Of a stretch of DNA of 6,082 nt, positions 1 to 5,232 are shown piece by piece; the stretch's first letter is position 1; each line of letters opens with the position of its first letter. The notes under the pieces are model-generated. The model was not told the origin of the DNA and ran no database searches. It worked only from the letters and a program-made list of their open reading frames with translations. The position numbers and the translations under genes were made by a program. This DNA is from Solirubrobacterales bacterium (GTDB lineage Bacteria > Actinomycetota > Thermoleophilia > Solirubrobacterales > Solirubrobacteraceae), in NCBI GenBank assembly GCA_025964065.1, contig JAOPZO010000102.1, forward strand, positions 1 to 6,082, written 5' to 3'.

Positions 1-46
1 CCGCGAAGGCGGCTGCGAGCTTCGTGGTCTGCTCAGGATCGGTCAT
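1..46 (-). CDS. rsfS: Probable ribosomal silencing factor RsfS, N-terminal 15 codons only
   Basis: A gene begins with ATG at 46-44 and runs off the left edge; the visible residues are MTDPEQTTKLAAAFA. A strong GGAGG ribosome binding site lies nine bases upstream, inside the end of nadD, and the start overlaps the nadD stop by 14 bases, so translation is probably coupled to nadD. RsfS (the RsfS/YbeB/iojap family) binds ribosomal protein L14 and prevents joining of the ribosomal subunits when nutrients are scarce. The assignment rests mainly on position, because rsfS directly follows nadD in many bacteria and especially in actinobacteria. The acidic-then-alanine-rich start fits an RsfS first helix, but 15 residues cannot prove it. 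That a gene starts here is well supported; its identity is inferred. Confidence 0.6.
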   Translation of the reverse strand, partial: MTDPEQTTKLAAAFA

Positions 47-683
47 GCGACGGTGCCTCCATGGGCTCCAGTGTGGCAGGGGCGCCGCAGCGGTACAGCC
101 CGAGGTCGGCGATGAGCGCGAGGACGGGGTCCGGGACGAGGTGGCGGACGGGCTGCGCGGCGGCCACCCGCCGGCGCAGGTCGGAGGACGAGACGTCGAT
201 CCGCGGCATGGAGAAGAAGGCGAGCCGCTCGGGTGACGCGAGCCCGTCGAGCCGGCCGCGGACGTCCTCGCGGCCGATGCCCTCACGGGCCGCGACCGCG
301 AGCACCGCGAGCTCGAGCACCGCCTCGGGTTCCCGCCAGCCCGGCAGCCCCTGGGCCTGGTCGCCGCCGACGACGAAGATCAGCTCGACCTCCGGCGCGC
401 GAGCGCGGAGTGCCCGCAGCGTGTCCACGGTGAAGGACGGCCCGCCCCGGTCCAGCTCGAGCCGGGAGACGCGGAGCCCGGGATCACCGGCCGCCGCGGC
501 CTCGCACATCGCGAGCCGCACCTCGGGCCCCGGGTCGCCGCGGAGCTCCTTGTGCGGCGGCGTGTGGACCGGCATGAGCACGACGTGGTCGAGCCCGAGC
601 TGCGCACGGGCCTCCTGGGCGCAGACGAGGTGCCCCACGTGCGGCGGGTTGAACGTCCCGCCCAGGATCCCGACGCGCGCCAT
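33..683 (-). CDS. nadD: Nicotinate-nucleotide adenylyltransferase NadD
   Basis: NadD transfers AMP from ATP to nicotinic acid mononucleotide, giving deamido-NAD (NaAD), in cytoplasmic NAD biosynthesis. The 216-residue protein starts MARVGILGGTFNPPHVGH. GGTFNPPHVGH (residues 8-18) is the nucleotidyltransferase phosphate-binding signature with its two histidines. TPPHK (41-45) is the conserved substrate loop, VVGGDQ (104-109) is the mid-domain segment, and the ATP-binding SSSDLR (165-170) stands for the family ISSTxIR motif. The start at 683 was chosen because the signature begins there; the same frame stays open upstream into proA but that part does not look like NadD. AGGA (692-689) lies five bases upstream and overlaps the proA TAG, so the two genes are probably translationally coupled. 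After the usual GLY end (residues 195-197) there is a tail of about 19 residues that overlaps rsfS by 14 bases. Confidence 0.97.
   Translation of the reverse strand: MARVGILGGTFNPPHVGHLVCAQEARAQLGLDHVVLMPVHTPPHKELRGDPGPEVRLAMCEAAAAGDPGLRVSRLELDRGGPSFTVDTLRALRARAPEVELIFVVGGDQAQGLPGWREPEAVLELAVLAVAAREGIGREDVRGRLDGLASPERLAFFSMPRIDVSSSDLRRRVAAAQPVRHLVPDPVLALIADLGLYRCGAPATLEPMEAPSHDRS
56..60 (-). promoter_or_regulatory. Shine-Dalgarno GGAGG for the rsfS-like gene
   Basis: On the minus strand GGAGG is followed by nine bases and then ATG at 46. This is the best ribosome binding site in the window. It lies within nadD codons and decides the start of the downstream gene, which overlaps the nadD stop. 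Confidence 0.7.
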
Positions 684-688
684 GCCGG

Positions 689-692
689 TCCT
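689..692 (-). promoter_or_regulatory. Ribosome binding site AGGA of nadD, overlapping the proA stop
   Basis: The minus strand reads TAGGA, in which the TAG stop of proA shares its last two bases with AGGA. Five bases then separate AGGA from the nadD ATG at 683. The overlap suits re-initiation by ribosomes that have just finished proA, and it supports 683 as the nadD start. Confidence 0.5.
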
Positions 693-1965
693 ACGGCCGC
701 ACGTGGCCGTCACCCTGGACGACGTACTTCTCCGAGCAGAGCTCCCGCATGCCGATGGGCCCGCGCGCGTGCAGCTTCTGCGTGGAGTTGCCGATCTCGG
801 CGCCCATGCCGAACTCGCCGCCGTCGGTGAAGCGCGTCGAGGCGTTGAGGTAGAGGCAGGCGGCGTCCACACCCAGCTCGAAGGCGCGGAGCGCGCCGGC
901 GTCGCCCGAGACGATCGCCTCGGAATGCCCCGAGCCGTGGACGTTGACGTGCTCGATCGCCTCGTCGAGCCCGTCGACGACCGCGACCGCGAGGGTCAGC
1001 GCCAGGAACTCGGTGTCCCAGTCGGTGTCGGTCGCGTCGAGCAGCCGGCCGGCGAGCTCCTCCCCCGCGAGGGCCCGCGTGCGGCCGTCGACCCGGAGCT
1101 CGACGCCGGCGTCGAGCAGGGCCCGCAGCGCACCCGGCAGGAACTCGGCGGCCACGCCGGCGTGGACCAGCAGCGTCTCCGCAGCGTTGCACGCGCTGGG
1201 CCGCTGGACCTTCGCGTTGAGGACGATCTCGCGGGCCCAGCCGAGGTCGGCGGCCGCGTCGACGTACACGTGGCAGTTGCCCGACGCCGCGTAGATGACC
1301 GGCACCGTGGCGACGGCATCGAGGGCGTTCTTCAGGCCCTCGCCGCCGCGCGGGACGATGAGGTCCACGACACCGGTCTGGGTGGCGAGCTCGGCGAGCT
1401 CCTCGCGTCCGCCGCCCGCCACGAGCGCCACCGCGCCCGCGGGCACGCCGGCCGCGGTGGCGGCGTCGGAGGCGACCGTCGCGAGGATCGCGTTGGAGTG
1501 CGCGGCGCTCGAGGAGCCGCGCAGGACGATGGCGTTCCCGCTCTTCAGGCAGAGCGCGGTGGCGTCGATCGTGACGTTCGGCCGGGCCTCGTAGACCACC
1601 GCGATGACGCCGAGCGGAACCCGGACCTTCCTCACGTCGAGCCCGTTCGCCAGCCGGCGGCCCTCGACGACCTCACCGACCGGATCGGTCAGGGCGGCGA
1701 TGTCGCGGACCTGCGAGGCGATGACGGCGATCCGTTCCGGCGTGAGCTCGAGGCGGTCGAGGAGCGCGGCGCCCAGGCCGTTCTCCCGCCCGGCCTCCAT
1801 GTCGCGCGCGTTGGCCTCGAGGATCTCGGGCGTCCGGGCCTCCAGGCCGTCCGCGATCGCCAGCAGCGCCGCGTCCTTGACCGTCGTCGGGAGGGCCGCC
1901 AGGCGCCGGGCGGCGGCCTTCGCGGCGAGGCAGGTGTCGGCGACGGACACGGCGGTGGTGGCCAT
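691..1965 (-). CDS. proA: Gamma-glutamyl phosphate reductase ProA
   Basis: ProA reduces gamma-glutamyl phosphate with NADPH to glutamate 5-semialdehyde, the second step of proline synthesis; it belongs to the aldehyde dehydrogenase superfamily and is cytoplasmic. The 424 residues match the usual family length. Visible motifs are the EARPNVT segment (126-132) followed by KSGNAIVLRGSSSA (141-154) of the cofactor-binding domain, the VDLIVPRGG stretch (200-208), and the catalytic cysteine in QRPSACNAAET (Cys259). The C-terminal family signature spans the HVNVHGSGHSEAIV stretch and has the V-x5-A spacing just before it. The start at ATG 1965 gives a natural N-terminus (MATTAVSVADTCLAAK). A GTG nine codons upstream (1992) is possible but would add MAGPRYPCR, which looks like read-through of the gap. 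No Shine-Dalgarno precedes the ATG; instead TACCCT stands exactly six bases before it, suggesting a leaderless start. nadD follows after seven bases. Confidence 0.98.
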   Translation of the reverse strand: MATTAVSVADTCLAAKAAARRLAALPTTVKDAALLAIADGLEARTPEILEANARDMEAGRENGLGAALLDRLELTPERIAVIASQVRDIAALTDPVGEVVEGRRLANGLDVRKVRVPLGVIAVVYEARPNVTIDATALCLKSGNAIVLRGSSSAAHSNAILATVASDAATAAGVPAGAVALVAGGGREELAELATQTGVVDLIVPRGGEGLKNALDAVATVPVIYAASGNCHVYVDAAADLGWAREIVLNAKVQRPSACNAAETLLVHAGVAAEFLPGALRALLDAGVELRVDGRTRALAGEELAGRLLDATDTDWDTEFLALTLAVAVVDGLDEAIEHVNVHGSGHSEAIVSGDAGALRAFELGVDAACLYLNASTRFTDGGEFGMGAEIGNSTQKLHARGPIGMRELCSEKYVVQGDGHVRP

Positions 1966-1971
1966 GCGGCA

Positions 1972-1977
1972 AGGGTA
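1972..1977 (-). promoter_or_regulatory. Candidate -10 element (TACCCT) for leaderless proA transcription
   Basis: The minus strand reads TACCCT, then TGCCGC, then the proA ATG at 1965. A TAnnnT hexamer at -12 to -7 would place the first transcribed base on the A of the ATG. No good -35 hexamer is visible 16-18 bases further up, where the sequence is almost pure G and C. Leaderless transcripts with just this -10 spacing are common in actinobacteria. The call rests on the hexamer, its exact spacing, and the lack of a ribosome binding site. Confidence 0.45.
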
Positions 1978-1993
1978 CCGGGGGCCCGCCACG

Positions 1994-2010
1994 CGGCCCG
2001 GGGTGGGCCG
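1994..2010 (-). other. GC hairpin in the proB-proA gap
   Basis: CGGCCC and GGGCCG form a perfect six-base-pair stem around a five-base loop, about 28 bases upstream of the proA ATG. No T-run follows it in the minus direction. It could be a transcript structure or part of a terminator cluster, but short GC stems arise often by chance in DNA of this composition. Confidence 0.25.
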
Positions 2011-2034
2011 GCTCCGCGCAGCTCCCGAAGAAGG

Positions 2035-2057
2035 GGCGGGACGGTCGTCGGCCCGCC
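2035..2057 (-). terminator. Weak candidate terminator hairpin just after proB
   Basis: On the minus strand, five bases after the proB TGA, GGCGGG and CCCGCC pair as a six-base stem around an 11-base loop, followed by CCTTCTTCGG. It lacks a proper T-tract, so it is not a classical intrinsic terminator. Its place directly behind proB and before a candidate proA promoter is suggestive only. Confidence 0.25.
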
Positions 2058-2062
2058 GGCCC

Positions 2063-3157
2063 TCAGTTCAGGACGAAGTAGTCGCGGTGCACGGCTTCGT
2101 CGGTCGCCCGCGGCAGCACCTCGCGCACCTGCGCGCTCTTCATCCCGACGACCTTCCGGAGCTCGCTCGCGGAGTAGGACACGATGCCCTTGCCGAGCAC
2201 GACGCCGCCCTCGGCGACCTCGACGGCGTCACCCGCCTCGAAGCCACCGCGGACCGCGGTGATCCCGACGGGCAGCAGCGAGGTCCCGGCGTCGCGGAGC
2301 GCGCGCGCGGCGCCCGCGTCCACCACGAGCGTCCCGTGGGTCGGCTTGGCGTACTTGAGCCAGAGCTTGAACGACGAGTACCGCGTCTCGCGGGCCTCGA
2401 AGTGCGTGCCGGAGGCGCGGTCGCCGTCCAGGAGCCGGGCGAGGTCGCCGGGCACGAGCCCGCTGCCGATCGCGGCGGGAATGCCCGCGGCCGTGGCCAT
2501 CTCGGCGGCGACGACCTTCGAGCGCATGCCGCCCGAGCCGAGCGCCGAGGTCTCGTTGCCGATCGCGAGCTGCTCGAGGGCGGAGAAGTCGACGACCTCG
2601 GGCACGCGGCGGGCGGTCGGGTCCCGGCGCGGGTCGCCGGTGAAGAGCCCGTCGGTGACCGTCAGGAGCACGAGCCGGTCCGCACCGAGCAGGACGGCGA
2701 CCTGGGCGGCGAGGAAGTCGTTGTCCCCGAAGGAGATCTCGTCCGTGGTCGTCGTGTCGTTCTCGTTGATGACCGGGACGATCCGCCAGTCGAGCAGCCG
2801 GTTCATCGTCTGCCGCACGTTGAGGTAGTGGGTGCGGGCCTGGATGTCGAAGAACGTGAGGAGCACCTGGGCGGTGCGGACCTCCCGGGCCTGGAGGAGC
2901 TCGAACCACGAGTGGTAGAGCCCGCCCTGGCCGACGGCGCTCGCGGCCTGCAGGTCCGCGGTGGCATGGGGCCGGCCCGGCAGGCCGAGCGTCCGCATGC
3001 CGCGGGCGATCGCGCCGCTCGAGACGACGATGAGCTGGTCGCCCGCGCGGTGGCGCGCCGCGAGCTCGTCGCAGACGGCCTCGAGGGCGTCCAGGCGCAG
3101 CGACCCGTCGTCGCGGGCGACGACGCTCGAGCCCAGCTTGACGACGAGACGGGCCAT
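2063..3157 (-). CDS. proB: Glutamate 5-kinase ProB with C-terminal PUA domain
   Basis: ProB phosphorylates the gamma-carboxylate of glutamate with ATP, the committed and normally proline-inhibited first step of proline synthesis; its product is passed to ProA. The 364-residue protein has the amino-acid kinase domain first: VVKLGSS (residues 5-11), VVSSGA (44-49), INENDT (130-135, substrate binding), TVTDGLFTGDP (166-176) and the signature GSGGMRSK (207-214). A PUA domain follows from about residue 275 to near the end, so this is the long two-domain form typical of bacteria such as E. coli. ATG 3157 is chosen because the kinase strand VVKLGSS begins four residues in and GGGTGG lies seven bases upstream. 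The gene starts 12 bases after the stop of the flavodoxin-like gene. A 97-base gap, the largest inside the cluster, separates it from proA. Confidence 0.98.
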   Translation of the reverse strand: MARLVVKLGSSVVARDDGSLRLDALEAVCDELAARHRAGDQLIVVSSGAIARGMRTLGLPGRPHATADLQAASAVGQGGLYHSWFELLQAREVRTAQVLLTFFDIQARTHYLNVRQTMNRLLDWRIVPVINENDTTTTDEISFGDNDFLAAQVAVLLGADRLVLLTVTDGLFTGDPRRDPTARRVPEVVDFSALEQLAIGNETSALGSGGMRSKVVAAEMATAAGIPAAIGSGLVPGDLARLLDGDRASGTHFEARETRYSSFKLWLKYAKPTHGTLVVDAGAARALRDAGTSLLPVGITAVRGGFEAGDAVEVAEGGVVLGKGIVSYSASELRKVVGMKSAQVREVLPRATDEAVHRDYFVLN

Positions 3158-3164
3158 GGCCCGC

Positions 3165-3181
3165 CCACCCTACGAGGGTGG
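3165..3181 (-). promoter_or_regulatory. Hairpin enclosing the proB ribosome binding site and the upstream stop codon
   Basis: The minus strand reads CCACCC-TCGTA-GGGTGG, a six-base-pair stem with a five-base loop. The 3' arm GGGTGG is the likely proB ribosome binding site, seven bases before the ATG. The TAG stop of the upstream flavodoxin-like gene lies across the loop and the 3' arm. A ribosome finishing the upstream gene would open the stem and free the site, so the arrangement could couple proB translation to that gene. The pairing is seen in the sequence; the function is inferred. Confidence 0.4.
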
Positions 3182-3778
3182 CGCGGGGATCGGGCTGCCC
3201 TGCAGCGCGCGGGCGAGGTGCAGGAGGTTGCTCGCGCAGGCGAGGCCCGTCGTCCTGGACCACTCCTGCTCGTCGGACGTCGCGTATCCCTCGTCCGACG
3301 GGCCCGGCCCCTTGTTCCAGTACGTCCAGTTCTGCCCGGGCTGGGAGTAGCCGATGTCGTTCAGGCACTGCCCGACGTTGGCGATGATGTGGTGCGCGCC
3401 GTCCTCGTTGCCGGTCACGACGATGCCCGCGACCTTGTTGTAGGCGACCGGGCGGCCGTCGTCGTCGGTCTCGGAGAGGAGTGCGTCCATGCGCTCGAGC
3501 GCACGCTGGCAGAGCGAGGAGGGCTGGCCGAGCCACGTCGGAGTGGCCATGATGAGGATGTCCGCGGCGAGGACCTGCTCGCGGATGGCGGGCCACTCGT
3601 CGCCGTCGGAGACCGCCTCGGACACGACGCCGGGGTCGATCCGGTGGTCGGCCAGGCGGATGAACGAGACCTCGACCTGCTCGGCGGCGAGGGCGTCGGC
3701 GACGACCCGGGCGAGTGCCTCGGTGTTCGACGTGCCGGGCGAGGGCTTCAGGGTGGCGTTGAGGACGAGAGCGCGCAT
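3170..3778 (-). CDS. Flavodoxin-family / NAD(P)H-dependent FMN reductase-like protein
   Basis: This 202-residue protein has a flavodoxin-like fold and probably binds FMN and acts as a cytoplasmic NAD(P)H-dependent oxidoreductase; its substrate is unknown. It begins with a beta strand MRALVLNATL, then the FMN phosphate loop KPSPGTSNTEAL (11-22). ILIMATPTWLGQPSS follows, the strand and loop that hold the flavin ring. AGIVVTGNEDGAHHI and the aromatic WTYWNKGPGP segment are typical of an actinobacterial flavodoxin-family subgroup. There is no signal peptide or membrane segment. ATG 3778 is preferred because the first strand begins at once; a GTG at 3811 would add 11 unlikely residues. Neither start has a well-placed ribosome binding site, since the only good GAGGAG is 25 bases before the ATG. 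It lies 45 bases after obgE and 12 before proB, in the same direction, so it is probably co-transcribed with them. It is not part of the usual obgE-proB-proA set. Confidence 0.9.
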   Translation of the reverse strand: MRALVLNATLKPSPGTSNTEALARVVADALAAEQVEVSFIRLADHRIDPGVVSEAVSDGDEWPAIREQVLAADILIMATPTWLGQPSSLCQRALERMDALLSETDDDGRPVAYNKVAGIVVTGNEDGAHHIIANVGQCLNDIGYSQPGQNWTYWNKGPGPSDEGYATSDEQEWSRTTGLACASNLLHLARALQGSPIPAPPS

Positions 3779-3792
3779 CCGGTGGGCATGTC

Positions 3793-3816
3793 CGGGCGGC
3801 GCACTCCTCACGCCCG
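3793..3816 (-). other. GC stem presenting GAGGAG in its loop, between obgE and the flavodoxin-like gene
   Basis: In the 45-base gap the minus strand reads CGGGCG, a 12-base loop containing GAGGAG, and CGCCCG. The stem is six base pairs and all G and C. The Shine-Dalgarno-like GAGGAG is too far (25 bases) from the preferred ATG at 3778 unless the structure shortens the distance. No T-run follows, so a terminator is unlikely. Chance is a fair explanation. Confidence 0.2.
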
Positions 3817-3823
3817 AGTCGGC

Positions 3824-5155
3824 TCAGTTGAGCTCGAACACGATCCCGGCGATCTCGACGTCGTCGCCCGACTCGAAGCCCTCGGCCTCGAGCGCACGCA
3901 CGATCCCCATCTTGTTCAGGCGGTGCTCGACGTGGGCGAGCGCCTCCTCGTTCTCGAGGTCGTGCCGGGCCAGGAGCCGTTCGACCTGCTCGCCGCTCAC
4001 GCGGAAGAGCCCCTCCTCGAGCTGCTCGACCCGCCAGCCCTTGCCCGTGGCGGGCTTGAAGACGCGGTGCTCCGCGAGCTCCCCCTCCCCCGCGAGCTCC
4101 TCCAGGACCTCGACGGACTGCAGCGGGACCCGCCGCAGCAGCTCGGTCCTGAGCTCCTCGAGGCCGACCTTCGTGGCGCTCGAGGTCACGATCACCGGCA
4201 CGCGGTCGAGCGGGTTCGGCGTGTCCCAGGCCTCGACGGGTGGCGCGAGCGCGTCGAAGTGCTCCTGCCAGTACTCGCGGGCGTCCTCCACGACGTCGGC
4301 CGGGACGAGGTCGGCCTTCGAGAGGACGAGGACCCGCGGGAGCCGGGCGAGGCGCTTGTCGTGCTTCTCGAGCTCCCGCTCGATCGTCTCGTAGTTCTCG
4401 ATGGGGTCCGAGCCGTCCATGGGCGCGAGCTCGAGGACGTGGACGAGCAGCCGGGTGCGCTCGACGTGCGCGAGGAACTCGTGCCCGAGGCCCGCGCCGT
4501 CGCTCGCGCCCTCGATGAGCCCCGGGATGTCCGCGAGGATGAGCTGGCGGTCGCCGCCGTCGAGCGTCCCGAGCACGGGCTCGAGGGTGGTGAAGGGGTA
4601 GTTCGCGATCTTGGGCGCCGCACGGGTGACGACGGAGATGAGCGAGGACTTGCCCGCGTTCGGCACGCCGACGAGGCCGACGTCCGCGAGGAGCTTCAGG
4701 CGCAGGTCGATCCAGCCCTCGTCGCCCTCGAGGCCCTTCTCCGCGAAGCGCGGCGACTGCCGTGTGGAGCTCTTGAACTTCCGGTTGCCGCGGCCGCCGG
4801 AGCCGCCGCCGGCGATCTGCACGCGCTGGCCGGGCCGGACGAGGTCGTAGACCGTCCCGTCCCACTTGTGCACCTCGGTGCCCGGCGGGACGCGGACCTC
4901 CATCGTCTCGCCGTCGGCCCCGTGGCGCTGGTTGCCCTCGCCGTGGCGCCCCCGGCCCGCCTTGTAGTGGGCCGAGCGCTTGAAGGACTGGAGGTCGCGC
5001 AGGGAGTCGTCGCACACGAGGACGACGTCGGCGCCCCGGCCGCCGTCGCCTCCGTCGGGCCCGCCCATGGGCACGTGCGCCTCCCGCCGGAAGCTCATGC
5101 AGCCGTTGCCGCCGCCCCCGGCCTGGACGAAGATGCGTGCCTTGTCGTACAGCAT
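3824..5155 (-). CDS. obgE: Obg-family GTPase ObgE/CgtA
   Basis: Obg is an essential, slow GTPase that binds the 50S ribosomal subunit and acts in its assembly and in stress and ppGpp responses. The 443-residue protein has all three Obg regions. The glycine-rich Obg domain covers residues 1 to about 157 (QAGGGGNGCMSFRRE, then GGPDGGDGGRG). The G domain follows, with G1 GVPNAGKSS (163-171), switch I PFTT (187-190), G3 DIPG (209-212), G4 SKAD (279-282) and G5 SSAT (325-328). The C-terminal OCT domain, from about residue 360, ends in DDVEIAGIVFELN. In G4 serine replaces the usual asparagine of NKxD. ATG 5155 gives the normal N-terminus (MLYDKARIFVQ); AGGT lies four bases and GAGG eleven bases upstream. 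obgE often follows rplU-rpmA, but here a divergent SDR gene lies upstream, and obgE heads the minus-strand cluster. Confidence 0.98.
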   Translation of the reverse strand: MLYDKARIFVQAGGGGNGCMSFRREAHVPMGGPDGGDGGRGADVVLVCDDSLRDLQSFKRSAHYKAGRGRHGEGNQRHGADGETMEVRVPPGTEVHKWDGTVYDLVRPGQRVQIAGGGSGGRGNRKFKSSTRQSPRFAEKGLEGDEGWIDLRLKLLADVGLVGVPNAGKSSLISVVTRAAPKIANYPFTTLEPVLGTLDGGDRQLILADIPGLIEGASDGAGLGHEFLAHVERTRLLVHVLELAPMDGSDPIENYETIERELEKHDKRLARLPRVLVLSKADLVPADVVEDAREYWQEHFDALAPPVEAWDTPNPLDRVPVIVTSSATKVGLEELRTELLRRVPLQSVEVLEELAGEGELAEHRVFKPATGKGWRVEQLEEGLFRVSGEQVERLLARHDLENEEALAHVEHRLNKMGIVRALEAEGFESGDDVEIAGIVFELN

Positions 5156-5232
5156 CCGGACCTACGCCTCGCGGCCGATGGCGGTGGAGGGCTTGACCTT
5201 GAACCGAAGCATTCGTCGCCTAGTGTGACGCC
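5156..5232. promoter_or_regulatory. Divergent intergenic region between obgE and the SDR gene
   Basis: These 77 bases must serve starts in both directions. A promoter for the plus-strand SDR gene can be proposed (annotated separately). For obgE no TAnnnT or TTGACA-like pair is evident on the minus strand, so its promoter may be non-canonical or lie within the SDR coding region. An imperfect tandem pair CTTGAC-CTTGAA (5192-5203) overlaps the proposed SDR -35 element; it could be an operator, or simply two overlapping -35-like hexamers. Confidence 0.5.
5199..5226 (+). promoter_or_regulatory. Candidate promoter for leaderless transcription of the SDR gene
   Basis: TTGAAC (5199-5204), a 16-base spacer, and TAGTGT (5221-5226) form a plausible sigma-70-type promoter. 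The -10 hexamer ends six bases before the ATG at 5233, so transcription would begin on the A of the start codon. No Shine-Dalgarno sequence is present upstream. A second -35-like TTGACC at 5193 is nearer to consensus but 22 bases from the -10, which is too far. Confidence 0.5.

Noticed and set aside
684..872. N-terminal extension of nadD by 63 residues
   Set aside because: The frame is open upstream, but the extension lies wholly inside proA, resembles out-of-frame translation, and precedes the standard NadD beginning at 683.
61..2262. A 733-codon plus-strand open frame across nadD and proA
   Set aside because: The same effect: it is codon-aligned with proA on the other strand and rich in Arg, Ser, Ala and Gly. 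It has no domain signature, and the minus strand carries clear NadD and ProA motifs.
3748..3789. A 13-codon upstream frame beginning at ATG 3789 before the flavodoxin-like gene, 14 bases after GAGGAG
   Set aside because: The spacing to GAGGAG is too long for a good ribosome binding site and the frame is very short and overlaps the gene out of frame. Nothing marks it as a real leader peptide.
2229..5015. A 928-codon minus-strand frame overlapping obgE, the flavodoxin-like gene and proB
   Set aside because: It is an out-of-frame shadow, dominated by Arg, Pro, Gly and Ala, within three genes that have full family motifs in another frame.
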